Of a stretch of 64,000 nucleotides of DNA, positions 1 through 12,929 are shown piece by piece. The stretch is from NCBI GenBank assembly GCA_021018815.1, contig JAITYX010000002.1:13051001-13115000 (forward strand), given 5' to 3'. A model generated the notes under the pieces. That model had not been told where the DNA came from. It saw nothing but the letters and a program-made list of their open reading frames with translations, and searched no databases. The position numbers were made by a program, and so were the translations under genes. The stretch comes from Talinum fruticosum. Lineage: Eukaryota; Streptophyta; Magnoliopsida; Caryophyllales; Talinaceae. Each line of letters opens with the position of its first letter. Within the stretch, counting starts at the first letter, position 1.

Positions 1-1063
1 ATCTTCAATTCTCCTCCTGAACATTCTCAATGCTGTCAGTATTATGTGCCATCATCTCAGCATCGTTCTCAGTTTTCTCTGCACTGTATCAAAAATAAAA
101 AGCAAAGTTAGATTACTAATGAAACAGCTCAAGTTTCATGGAAGCTTTGAAAAACATAAAAGTGTAGGGAAGGAGGAGACACAAAACACTTGCACCATTT
201 CTTTCAAAATCTATCACTCAAGCTTTGCTAATAAAAACAAAAATAACACGTTGTGAATATAAGTGAGACCTACCAACTAAGGAAGAACCAACAGCTCACT
301 CGTGGGGAGTGGGGCCAAAGAAGAAAACAACCACAATTATTCAAAGATTGACATGTACATATCTTGCTCACTGCAAACTGCCAAACTTACTGATATCCAA
401 CCATCAACCATTGGATTCCCCCGACCCCATCCAGAAAGAAAATAAAGATGTTAGGCATAGATCATAGTACAGAAGGCAGTGTACTCTGGGTTGATCTTTC
501 AAGTTGTTCAACTGGCTAAAACTACTAATAAGGCTCTGTTGCATTTAGCCTTACAGCTACTTGTAACTAACTTTACAACTATTTGGAGCAGGACCTAAAA
601 GCCAACACTATTCATGTAAGGGAGGAGTACCAATTATGTAGTTGTATTGCCCTAAGCCACTAACTCATGATAACCACAGAGAGAACCAAATTGAAGGAAA
701 GATGGGCAGAAGATAGTGAGTTTATTGCCAGTTCCAAGCTAAACCCTTACAGATCAGGCAATTGAGTTTCTTCAGGAGCAAATAGGGGATCATTAGTTGC
801 CAATATTGCAAAATATTGGCTCATGGGTTAGAACTACTAGTCTAAGAAGCATACATTCCCAGCGAAATTGGAATAAATAATAGTGTCAAAATGATGCTTG
901 CAGAAAAAACCAACCTAGTTAAGTCCCCATATAACAATATCAAAGATATTGAAACTCACAAGTGACAAGTATAATAAAACAAGAACAACCAATCAAGAAA
1001 TTAGCAGCTATTCACAATTCAAACAAAAACAAGGCAAATGATCAAACAGATTCTTGAACAAAC
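1..1063. other. Intron / 3' region of the eIF4B gene, no exon identified
   Basis: This stretch lies 3' of the large eIF4B exon on the minus strand and must hold its next intron and perhaps the short last coding exon and 3' UTR. Several AG acceptors are possible on the minus strand (for example near 371 and 595), but none opens a reading frame I can match to the eIF4B C-terminus. No other gene or repeat is evident. Confidence 0.4.
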
Positions 1064-2252
1064 CTCGATGGAGAAGGATGAGCATCATTAGATTCCGGCT
1101 TCCTCCAACTCTGGACTGTTCTGTCATCACCAGATTCCCTCCCCATCCCGAAACCTTTTTCCTACTAAACCCTTCTCCCTTTTCACTACCCACCTCCTTA
1201 ATCTTGACAGCCTCCAACTTCTCATCAATCTCCTTCCAATCCTTGCCTTTCTCCGCCAAAACCTCCTCCCTTGGCCTCGCCTCTCCGAACGGGTTCGCCC
1301 CCTTCGCCTTTCCTCCCTCGGCTGGAGTCAGACTTTGCCCGTTGTTGATGGGCAGTGTTCTGGGCTGCAAATTCAGCCTTGGCCTTCCAACTCCATTGGC
1401 ATTGCTACCCTCTCTCCCCTCCTCATTCCTCCTCCCCCAACTCTCCGAATCCGCCGCTCTCTCCTCCCTCTTCCTCCCCCAATTTTCCGAATCCGCCGCT
1501 CTCTCCTCCCTCTTCCTCCCCCAAGAGTCTGAATCCACCGCTCTCTCATCCTTCTTCTTCAACCAGTTATCCGCATCGGGGCCTGACCCGTTCGAGTACG
1601 ACTCAAAACCCATCCGCCTTTCTCTCCTGGGCGCCTCCGTGGCCGAAGCAAAGCTCTTGTTGGAAGCCCAGTTGTCGACCTCATCGGCCCTGCTCGAGTT
1701 AAAGAACCCGACTTTCTCTCTCCTCTCGGACCTCTCAGCTCCGAAAGAGCTGAACTTTTTCGTCTTGGACCAGTCGTCCACCTCGTCGGCACGTGATGGG
1801 CCTGAATCCCTCTCCCTGCTCGAATTACCATTATACCCCTCCCTATTCCTCTCAGAAACCCTAACCCTATCTCCCATACCGCCGCCGTAGTTCCTGAAAC
1901 CTCCACCCAGGCGATTCCGGTCGAGCTCCTCGGCGGTTCGTTCGCGAGGGCCGGTCGGAAGCATGAGGAGCTCGTCCTGGGTGAGGCGCTTAGGCTCAGC
2001 GGGGGCCGAAGGTTTAGAGGTAGGGGTGGAGCCATAGGTGGAGAACTCAGCCAAGGAAAGGGTTTGGCCCTTGTTCTTTTTCTTAGGCTTGGCGGCAGCG
2101 GCGGCGAGGGAGGGAAACTCGGCCACCGGAGGCTCCGCCACCTGAAAGGATTTCTGGTGTTCAATCTCTCTCTTGAGCTCCTCCTCGTGCTCTTCGGAGT
2201 CGAGAGCCCAGGCACCCGGCTTCGCCCAGACCGATGAAACAGTTGCCGCCAT
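1064..2252 (-). CDS. EIF4B: Eukaryotic translation initiation factor 4B, plant type (first large exon; 3' part of gene not placed)
   Basis: Plant eIF4B promotes ribosome recruitment to mRNA with eIF4A and eIF4F in the cytosol. The exon starts at ATG 2252 with MAATVSSVWAKPGAWALDSE, the usual plant eIF4B start. It continues with a Lys-rich stretch, the LTQDELLMLPTGPRERT motif, a Gly/Arg-rich part, repeated Arg-Ala-Asp-Glu-Val-Asp and Asp-Ser-x-x-Trp-Gly-Arg-Lys blocks, and the conserved NPFGEARPREEVLAEKGKDW segment. After SRKK (plus-strand positions 1141-1160) the frame is lost; reading on in the next frame gives the expected TVQSWRKPESNDAHPSP tail, so one base seems missing. The exon then ends at a good donor, AG|GTTTGT, at 1064. 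Correcting the one base gives a phase that fits this donor. The terminal exon lies further left or outside the window; I could not identify it. A GA-rich leader (2263-2292) precedes the ATG. Confidence 0.9.
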
Positions 2253-2262
2253 GATTGATCTC

Positions 2263-2292
2263 TCCTCTGTCTCTGTCTCTCTCTCTCTCTCT
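2263..2292 (-). repeat. GA-rich microsatellite in the eIF4B 5' leader
   Basis: A run of CT dinucleotides on the plus strand (GA in the sense of the gene) begins just 11 bases upstream of the eIF4B ATG. Such CT/GA leaders recur in this window at the tetraspanin (8346-8372) and XCT (37089-37114) starts. Confidence 0.8.
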
Positions 2293-2399
2293 TCCTCTGT
2301 TGGTGCGTTTGTGAATATGAGTGAAGGAGGTGGAATTGGGGGGTAAAAGAGGGGCGGGAGGGTTGCGTGAGCTGGCAGCGCAAGAAGGGCAAAAAGGTC

Positions 2400-4201
2400 A
2401 AAGATGCAAAGGAGGGTGGGAAAAGGAAGGTGGGGAGGGCAAGAAAGAATGTCTCTAAACCTAATTAGAGGTCCCTATTTAAGGGATACTTAAGAGACTT
2501 TAAGACAATTAGGGATATTTAAGACTTTAAGACAATTACTAATACTCTTTAAGACAATTTGGAGTTATAAACAATTTAGGAGTTGAAGAGGAGCTGCATT
2601 CGGTCTTGTTTAGGGTTTCTTTTTTCATGTAAATTTTTTTCTGCATGTTTTCAATTTTTCATCATTGTATTTGAAAATATCAGAGATATTTATCACTGTA
2701 CTTCAATATTAAAAAATTTTCAAAAAAATAATATTTTTGATTGGGTCCCAAAGCCATTGTCTTTCTTCACATATATGCACATCTATTAAAAATCTAATAG
2801 TAAAAAAAATATTTTTATCATTAATTAGCTTGAAAAGAAACAATGAAAACGATAAAATAATTATCCCATATTATTTTTTTAAAAAAAACATCTTGTCACT
2901 TAATTAGGACAAAATAGGATATAAAATAATCAATCCTCCTAAAATGATTATGAAAAGAATTTTCAATAAATAAGGTAAATTCTTAGAAGAAAAGAGTTTG
3001 AAGTTGTCTTTATTACATGTTTATTGTCTTAAACCCAATAGCATTGGCTTTCTAATAATTTTTTATAGTGATTTGGGAAAATCTAATCATGACTCATGAT
3101 CAGTAGCTTATTGGCAAGGGCGATGATTCATTTGACAAAAATCTAGTTATCACACAATCACATCTCCCTCCCCCCTTCCCCGGGGGAATCGATAGCTTGT
3201 ACGTGTTTGATTTGGCCTATTGGCAAGGGCATTGGTACAAAAGAAGGTGCAAGCTTGTTTTCTCCCCCACAAGTTGGAACAGTACATCACATTTCTGACA
3301 ACATTTTTTTAAACTGCATGATTTCCCAAATTTGCAAGTTGGATACATTAGCCAAAAGCTCACCAGTCTCCAGATATCTATGAATACTTTTAATTGGATT
3401 TTACTGTATATTATGTTATTAATCACTAGCATAGAGGTCATATCCAAGTGATAAAATATGGCACATTGTTGATGCTAGGACTCCAAGACCCTGTGAAAAT
3501 GTGTAGCCATTCAGATCTCGCCAACATTCTTGCATTCCCCCCCAGGTTTCAAGACAATTGCAGAACCGACGCCTTTGAAGCCTTCAAATATTTCTGAAAT
3601 TTACATCAACATTTTCATTTACATACAAACGGCAAGTTGGCAAAGAATTGATGAACTCTATTCACACTCTCTATCCAAAAAAATGAATACGTTCGACCCT
3701 ATGTACAGAGTACAAACCTACCAGGCAAACAAAAGAAGAACAACCAGACATAAATATTGCTCCATCTCACAGCTCCATTTCCAGCTCTGAATTCCAATTT
3801 TCTCGGTCAATATAGGTGAACTTAATCATGTTAACCCAAATGCATCATCATGTAACCGATTTTAGTGGTTGCTGGAAGAATGATGAGGGGACGGCCATAA
3901 CAGCACACTTCTGGTGAAATAAAATTTCTTTTGGCAATGAAACTATTCTGATTGTAAACTGGAGGAATGCCTTGCTGCTTTAAAGGAGAAAATAAGGGTC
4001 ATAAGAACTGGAGGAATGTGGTGCTGCTTCGAAGGAGGAAAGTAAACTGGAGGAATGTTCAAATGACCCAACAAACAACGCCTCCGTCATTCAAAATTGT
4101 CTGTATTGTGCAGGGTAATGAGATGTGCCTCCTCATCACATTTTTTACTCTCCCCATTTGTACACCAATTTACAGTTCCTGCGTGTGCTGCAAAATCTGC
4201 T
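2400..4201. other. Intergenic region between eIF4B and the NIPA gene
   Basis: It holds the upstream region of eIF4B and the downstream region of the NIPA gene. Both are on the minus strand. Short ORFs here have no recognisable domain and no codon structure. The part from about 2460 to 3000 is AT-rich. A small tandem repeat lies at 3957-4058 and a SINE-like insertion at 4212-4343. Confidence 0.6.
3957..4058. repeat. Short tandem repeat, about 45-bp unit, three partial copies
   Basis: The phrase ACTGGAGGAATG occurs at about 3959, 4008 and 4047. The first two are each followed by a similar TGCTGCTTxxAAGGAGxAAA block. The unit is about 40-50 bp. It lies 400 bp downstream of the NIPA stop, so it may fall in that gene's 3' UTR or just beyond it. 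Confidence 0.7.
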
Positions 4202-4211
4202 GTTACAACTT

Positions 4212-4343
4212 AGCATTTTTTTTTAATTTAAGCAAGTGCTTTCGGGCTGCAAGGGTAAAATAAGTGCGCTCCCGGGGATTCAAATTTGTGTTTTAACCTC
4301 CTTAACAGGTGAAACCGCTACCACCTCTACCAACACTTTGTTG
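4212..4343 (-). mobile_element. tRNA-derived SINE-like insertion with target duplication
   Basis: Read on the minus strand, the element begins GTTGGTAGAGGTGGTAGCGG (box A-like), has a box B-like AATTTGAATCCCC about 45 bases later, and ends in a run of A (T run at 4215-4223 on the plus strand). It is flanked by a 10-bp direct repeat with one mismatch, GTTACAACTT (4202-4211) and GTCACAACTT (4344-4353). Length, polymerase III-like boxes, A tail and target duplication together fit a SINE. I do not recognise the family. Confidence 0.55.
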
Positions 4344-4446
4344 GTCACAACTTGACATTTGAATGAACCATAACACAGATTAATAAAATTATGCAATGAA
4401 ACATATTCAAGAAATGAGTTATTATATACTGCGCTCTCCCGAAGGG

Positions 4447-7129
4447 CTAAAAAAGAAGAGATGAAGGAAATCTAGCAGATGCAACATTGGCTTGCTCCTG
4501 CTCTCGGGTGGCATGCAATACGATATTTCCTGATAGAACAGTAACGAAGCCGCATATTTCAGAGGCTATGTGGGTTGCATCTTGACCTGACCAGTCCTGA
4601 GAGGGAACCGGGAAGCATGAAATCATAGAGTTTATCTTTCCTGCGTCACAATAATTGGTGAACCAAAATGACATACAAATCAGATAAGAGATTACCTTGA
4701 ACATAATTACACTCGCAACAATAGCCAGGATTGTGAACATTACATAATATATTGGAGTGACAATTGCTGTGTTGAATGTATCCAGCGCCTGCAAGGAAAA
4801 GACACCAAAATCCTCAGTTAGTCTTCACAAACCAATTAAATAAATAACTACAAGAAAAACGTAAACAGCAAATGGAACAATGTGTAGACCTTGTTTAGGT
4901 AATTCAATTGTGTAATGACACAAATTGCCCCAATAGTCACGAAAAACCAAGTTTGTGGAAAAATAAGTTGATTTTTCCCTTCCAAAGTGAGCTTTATAGC
5001 AATTCCAATGGCCTTTACGCTTACAATCTGTGGAGTTGTGACAAAATGCAGAGGTTAAGCATCAAATACGGAAGAGAAATTAAATAGACAAGAGAAGAAG
5101 TATAAGTCAGCAGCAACACTCGTTACCGTCAACGAACCCATCAAAGAACAGATCCCCAAGTAAACCAGCACATTTGATTGCCCATAGCATGGCTCAAAGT
5201 GCAAAATCAAAGCCATCACTATTGATAATGCAGCCACCACATAAATTACAAAAGCTGGACATAAAAGCCAAGAGAAGAATATAAGTGAATAGGAACAATA
5301 GAGTGTGTTAGATAAGCGTGGATTGTTAAATTTGAGTGTGTTAGATACTCATATGGCTTGGAGGGAAGAACCTGGTTGTGTTGCCAGAGTCCAGATTTCT
5401 TGAACAGAAGTTGGCGACTGTTCTTGGGGTGCATGAAGAACAATCATCACCGATCCTGCAATACAAAGCACACATCCCAGAACACCCAGTTTTGGCAGCC
5501 TCTCCTTTAATATCAAGTGTGCCAAAACAGCACTGAGATCAGGCATGTTTTATTAGATAGCAAGATTTGATATACCAGATTCCCTTGTGGCCTTCAGTAA
5601 TAAGATGAAAATAAAGCTCAGATCAGCTGACCTTATTATAATACTCAATGCTCCAAGAGGTGTCACCAAAACAGCTGGAGCATAAACATAAGCCACAAAA
5701 TTTGCAAACTCTCCAATACACACTGTTTGAGAAATTCAGAAAGAAAACGTTGGATTGTTAAATTTGAGACATAAGACATACTTACATAACCAGGACAGAT
5801 AAAACACCAATTTGGAAAGACGAGAGGGAAAGAGTGGGAAGGGTTGGAAAAGAGAGAGTGAGAACACACTTGTCACCATTCCTGCCCACCACAGTGGCTC
5901 TAGCAAGTAACTATAGCCTCCATATCCTACATTGTTAAACCAAAAGGACATCAAACACAACATGTAAAACAGGACTCAAGGATCAGAGTTATTGCAGCAA
6001 TCTAATCCAAATGCGAAGATGTAGAGTATCAGACATGAAGTCAAAGTGCAGTTAGTAGAATTAGTAGATTTAGGCAAGATAATAGATCACACCACGCATT
6101 TATAAGCTACCCTGTGATTATTAGCATGCAAGGTACAAAGATTGAACAACCATAGACCAAATTGATATGTTTGTCAGAATATACCCCACTACATACAACT
6201 AGTTCATTTCTTTTGCGAACTTAACCTCGTTTTTGAGAAATGACATCTCACACCCGCAAATAGAACAATTTATTGTAGCTGCACCTTCTATACTAGAAAT
6301 TTTGCCACATAAATTACAAGCTAAAGAATGGATAGGTCTGGGACAAAGTAGTCTGTTCTCAAACCTCACAATAAAAGATTCATTGACACATGTGTGCGGG
6401 ATCCCTTTCACATGAAATTGAAATTAAAACTGTATGCATATCATCCAAAAGGCCTCAGCAGTACGCTAATCAACACCAACACCAGGTAATAAATATGCGA
6501 TGAACTAAAAGAATGAGTCACAATACCCACATTAAGCTACTCCAACTGTAAACCCTGACCCACAATTTGTACTGGATATCTCATACATATCGCCATCAAT
6601 TATCTAAGCTACAACCAACATTGATAAAAGTCCATTTTATCAACAGGGATTGAGAGGTGCTGAATATCTATCAATTTTCCTCAAGCATAAGTATCAGACG
6701 AAAATGCAGACTTTCCCAGAGAACCAACTAAATGAGACCAAGTCTATCTCCATTTTCTTTCCTTTTTTTCAAAAAGGGTGTTCCCTCTTCAATATGGAAA
6801 AGGCCTTATCTATCTTAGCAGTTAGCATCATCATCAACAAACTTACTTTCACATTTTTGAAGAGCATTATCTGAAAACAACTTATGAACCCGAGTAAAAA
6901 AACCCACAGAATTAAGGTACCCAAAAAAAGGCAACTAGCCTAGAATCAGAAATGGGCTACTCTGCCAAGAAGGAAAAATTAAAATAAAAAGGAGAGAGAT
7001 CGGCGAACCTGCCCGGGTGCCCTTGCCAGCGGCACGGCGAAGGCCTTTCTTCTTGAAAATGAAGCTGGTCCCAATAAACAAACTTGATCCCACAGCCAGT
7101 ATCAACCCCTTCACATTATCCTCCGCCAT
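4447..7129 (-). CDS. Probable magnesium transporter of the NIPA family (DUF803)
   Basis: NIPA proteins are multi-pass membrane proteins of the drug/metabolite transporter superfamily proposed to carry Mg2+. I read eight exons, all GT..AG: 7129-7009, 5926-5870, 5722-5632, 5532-5372, 5254-5127, 5027-4890, 4788-4696, 4596-4447. They sum to 939 bases, 312 residues, with every junction in phase. Landmarks in order are [129 protein letters not shown] and [20 protein letters not shown]. These match the plant family throughout. About eight or nine hydrophobic segments are visible. The C-terminus ends soon after the last segment, shorter than in many plant members. The first intron is long (about 1.1 kb). 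Confidence 0.92.
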
Positions 7130-7651
7130 TCTCTCCCTCTCTATTTACCCATTCTTGTGTAATCACATGAATAATAAGTTGTTCCCGCCAAAGAACGGAT
7201 CAAACCCAGAAAAATCACCCCTCTCAAGTAGGTAATGCCCTGAAAAATAAATTCCAAAATGGCCAAAAATGAAACCCCGGAACTGACTTTTCTTTGCTTT
7301 TCCTCTTTGCAATGTGAACCCAGCTTTGAAAGATCGAGTTACACAACACACAGGTGAAGATTTGAAAGGATGAGAGAGAAAGTCGAGAACTTTCTCGCGG
7401 TGTGTTCTCTAGTCTGTAACCACCCTCTACCCAGCATTGCATTTGATTGAGTGTGCCGAAACAAACTTACAGAAAAAGGTTTGGAGTTGAGAGGGAGGCT
7501 GGCACATTTTAGAGCCATCGATTAGTATGTAGGCTCCACTAATTTCATCAATTTGAGATACTATCAACGATTAATTTTTGACGGATTGAAGATAAGAATG
7601 TTGGGAATCTCAGGATGTACCCTTTAGGGTTTATCGAGCTGCGATCTTTGT

Positions 7652-7860
7652 AAAATGGGTGCCAATGGCGTATGTATCCGGGGTTCAAATTCCTTTTGGT
7701 TTTTTCCACATAGTAGTGCAACTTTCTTTTCATGGGTACAAAAGCTATCAGGCCTATTGGAATATTTACTGTTATCTCTCTTAAAAAAACCCTCAAATAA
7801 AAATAAGTTATCTACTTTTTTTAATCTTTTCTTATCATTATTTCAACTATTCAAAATATA
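7652..7860 (+). mobile_element. Possible SINE remnant
   Basis: A box A-like GGTGCCAATGG near 7657 is followed about 30 bases later by a box B-like GGTTCAAATTCC (7682-7693), then about 150 bases of unique sequence that turns A-rich. I see no clear target duplication, so this is only a candidate. Confidence 0.3.
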
Positions 7861-7864
7861 CTAA

Positions 7865-8392
7865 TAAAATAGTAATAATTTTATATTAATATAGTGTAAC
7901 ATAATTAAATAAAAATATTATCTTAAAAATAGAGTTTTACTTTATAAAAAAATTAATTTTTAATAATAAAATTTTAAATAAACTAATCACAATATATTGA
8001 TATATTGTTGGTATAATTTTTATTAGTATAAATATAAATCTCTTCTTATTTACTCTTATTTTTCTAAATTACTTTCTTTTAAAAAAATTCTAAGAATTAA
8101 TTTAATTCTACTAGTTAAAAATTAATTCCTTTTAACAAAAAAATAATAAATTTCTCGCACAGTTTGGGGATGTAAAAGTGGAGTTTAGAAAAAGTGGCGA
8201 ATGCCATATGGTGTCCATATGTAGATGCTTCGAAGCCTTTTAAGGGTCCCTTGGTGAGTTTAATGGCTTTCCCTCTTCCATTGCTCGCCTACAAATTCTA
8301 GACCTCCTCCTCCTTGAGTACGTTTTCACCCTCATTCGCTGCCCCTCTCTCTCTCTCTCTATTTCTCTCTGTAGAAAAGAAAGAAAGAATCC
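7865..8392. other. AT-rich spacer and tetraspanin upstream region
   Basis: From 7865 to 8150 the sequence is strongly AT-rich with no ORF. From 8160 to 8392 it is less biased and ends in a CT-rich leader (8346-8372) directly before the tetraspanin ATG. No convincing TATA element is seen. Confidence 0.5.
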
Positions 8393-10081
8393 ATGGGGGT
8401 GAGCAACAACATAACAGCAGTGGTGAACTTCATAGCCCTAATATGCTCAATCCCCATAATAGCCTCGGGCCTCTGGCTGGCCTCCAAGCCCGACAACGAG
8501 TGCGTCCACATGTTCCGTTGGCCCGTCGTGGTTCTCGGCTTCCTCCTCTTCGTAATCTCTCTCCTCGGCTTTCTTGGTGCCTACTTGTACAAGGAGTCTC
8601 TTCTCGCCCTCTACCTCTGCTGTATGGCTCTCCTCATCTGCTGCCTCCTCCTCGTCCTCATCTTCTCCTTCGTCGTCACTCGACCCGACGGCTCCTACTG
8701 GGTCCCTGACCGGAGCTACCAGGAGTACCGACTCGACGGCTTCTCCTACTGGCTCAGGGACCATGTCACCAATGATGACAACTGGTCTAAGATCAGGACC
8801 TGCTTGGCTCAGTCCAATTTCTGTGCTAAGCTTAACTCTCAGTATGTCACTGCTGGTGATTTCTTTGTTGCCCATATCTCCCCTCTCCAGGTACTTCATT
8901 ACTTACTATCCCTACCTCCCTATTTAATTACTCCATCCTAACTGGGAGATATTAATTTGCGGCTCAATATCTAAATTTAAAATTTTTCAATTATAAAAAT
9001 ACATACAAAAGTTAACCCTCTTCAAATTACCCACCTCCTAAATTCAGAAGATAACCTAACCCGGATCCGACTTTCTAAAAAAATGGATTGATAATGATAG
9101 AGATGTGCAAGATGAGGAAGTAGGGTCCCATAGTGTGCTAGTATTGGATTAACAAACCCATATGATGTGCTATGAGCTAGGCTGCTAATTGATCAACATA
9201 AGTTGGTCCATTACTACTGCTACTACTACTACTCTCAGCAGTATTTTATCTCAAGGTCGCTCTAGAAAATGGTAGAGAATTATTCTGTGCCCATCACCTT
9301 TCTAACTTCTCATTGGTTCTCTCTTAACACATTCCTTCAAAAAAAATTAAAAAACAAAACAAAAGAAAGAAATTTGACCCAAACTTCACAAAAAGAATTT
9401 TATAGGAAATCACTTTATTCTTAGGGAATAGTCTCAAAACCTTTTTCGACCAAAAGAATCATCTTTATGATGGAGCAACCAAGGAAAGTGCTTCGCCTAC
9501 AAAGCAAAAACACTAGAATTTTATGGGAGAACATACATAAAAAGCTATTTATTGTTGTCATTGACTCCCTTGATTATTAATGATGATTTAATCATCGTGA
9601 TTTAAACCAAACTATACTAAACAAAACAGGAAATTTTGGTGAGGCAGGCAGGGTGTCAATCTTAAAAATATACAACTTTAGACTTTATAAATTACAACAA
9701 GATTATTTTTATTGGAACTTGTCTCTGTTTTACGAGTATAACTTAAAAACTCATATGTGTTAAACTTGGTTGTGACGACAGTCAGGATGCTGTAAACCTC
9801 CAACAGTATGTGGATACCAGTACGTGAGCCCAACAACGTGGGTTAACCCGACGAACCCCACAGCAGACCCGGACTGCGTGTTATGGAGCAACGATCCGAG
9901 CCAGCTGTGCTACAACTGTATCTCCTGCAAGGCCGGGCTGTTGGGTAACCTCAGGAAGGAATGGAGGAAAGCCAACATTGTCCTCATTGTCACTGTCATC
10001 GTACTCATCTTCGTTTATGTTGTTGCCTGCAGTGCTTTCCGCAACGCCCAGATAGAAGGCCTCTTTCGCCGCTACAAGTAG
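8393..10081 (+). CDS. Tetraspanin (plant TET2-like)
   Basis: Tetraspanins organise plasma-membrane microdomains and extracellular vesicles. There are two exons, 8393-8890 and 9782-10081 (798 bases, 265 residues), joined in phase between CTCCAG|GTACTT and ACAG|TCAGGA. Four hydrophobic segments are visible at about residues 7-29, 43-65, 72-95 and 228-250. The large loop carries the plant signature GCCKPP at residues 168-173 immediately after the exon junction, plus the paired cysteines of CYNCISCKAG. The single intron just before GCCKPP is the usual place in plant tetraspanins. The C-terminus stops at FRRYK, slightly shorter than the TET2 sequences I recall, which extend a few residues. Subfamily placement is from memory of motifs and should be treated as likely, not certain. 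Confidence 0.93.
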
Positions 10082-11199
10082 TCAAAAATTGAGATGAGTT
10101 TTGTTCTTTCTTGTTTATTTTCCTTCAAGCTCCTTTGTTGTTGTTTCAGTAAGTTGTTCCTTTGTACATAGTGGAGTAGTAATGATTCAGTGGAGCATAT
10201 GCTCTCGTTTCTTTTTAACTTTTTTAATCTGAAACTCTCATTAGATTCTTGAATTTCTCTATATTTAACAGAGATAAACTAGTGCTGACAAAAATTCAGA
10301 TCCGGGACAAATTTAGAACGTCACATCTCATAAGATTTGAAAATCAAGAAAGCAAACTAATTGATTTAAGTGACGACAGGATAAATGTACGTTGTGTTCA
10401 CTCTGCAATTGAATAAACGATCCATCACATGCAATGAACACACCGACCACGAAGAATTAATATTAAGTAACAGAGGATGCAGTTTCGGGTTTAGTTCAGG
10501 TTCGAGTTTATTAAGAAACAGATTATGCGGCAGCCTCAATAAGGCAGATTCATCACATGGGATAGGAAGGAATGGGTGTGGCATTGGGTACTTCACCTGC
10601 TTAGGGAGCCAAAATGGTTCCTCGGGGAAGACGAACATGTCCAATAATAACTCTAAACCTAGTAACTTGGTCCTGCCTCTCTCATCCACCAAATTACAGT
10701 AAACTAATCAAGCTTTGAGATTTCAAGGAATCTGTTACATCACATACACCCCCTGGCCTTAAGAATATTCAACTTTCCAAACCGAGCTGTTCGTGTCAAG
10801 TTTGGACTAATTTATTGATTCACTTTAGGTTGATATGGGATGAGATCGTGTTCACTAATTTCTAATTTAGGTCTTCCCTTTGTAGAGCACATATTGTACA
10901 TCAGGGCAAAAAGAGCAGAGCTGCATATAGATATAGTAATACAAAGACGATATCATGGATGATAAACTTTCACGTTATGAACGAGCTAAATGCATCCCAT
11001 AAGGAGAAAAACATATGTCAACCAACGAGTAATTTTACCTGACGAACATTGCAAACCAAGATCATTTAGACTGCCAGAGAAGTTTCTAAACTATACATTT
11101 GTATTTTTTATTTTTTTTATTTGGCTCACTTACATGCTAACATGGCCAAAAGTCACAAAATCAACCTCTGAGGACAAGGATAGACTACTCCCTCCACAC
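10082..11199. other. Intergenic region between the convergent tetraspanin and BBE-like genes
   Basis: The two genes converge here, so the region holds both 3' UTRs. Overlapping ORFs of about 105 codons lie on both strands at 10366-10702. They have no recognisable domain, signal or conserved motif, and I do not call a gene. Confidence 0.5.
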
Positions 11200-12833
<1,634 letters not shown>

Positions 12834-12915
12834 TATCGATGTGGTCCGATCCTCCTAGGGTCGAATGCTTTGAGGGAAACAACCACATTAGGCAGTTGTT
12901 GTAGCATTTGAAGAC

Positions 12916-12923
12916 TTATAAAG
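12916..12923 (-). promoter_or_regulatory. Possible TATA box of the BBE-like gene
   Basis: On the minus strand the sequence CCTTTATAAGTC lies about 85 bases upstream of the ATG at 12833, a suitable distance. The match is modest. Confidence 0.35.
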
Positions 12924-12929
12924 GCTGGA

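Noticed and set aside
1054..1890. Long ORF (278 codons) on the plus strand opposite eIF4B
   Set aside because: It is the antisense of a real exon with strong family matches; its product is only Pro/Ser/Leu-rich.
1559..2401. 280-codon minus-strand ORF overlapping eIF4B
   Set aside because: It is an alternative frame of the eIF4B exon, Arg/Pro/Ser-rich, with no domain.
8447..8899. 150-codon ORF antisense to tetraspanin
   Set aside because: It is a shadow of the high-GC tetraspanin exon; the Glu-rich product is an effect of the complement of hydrophobic codons.
10366..10702. Overlapping ORFs of about 105 codons on both strands
   Set aside because: There are no domain, signal or splice context, and they lie between two convergent genes where 3' UTRs are expected.
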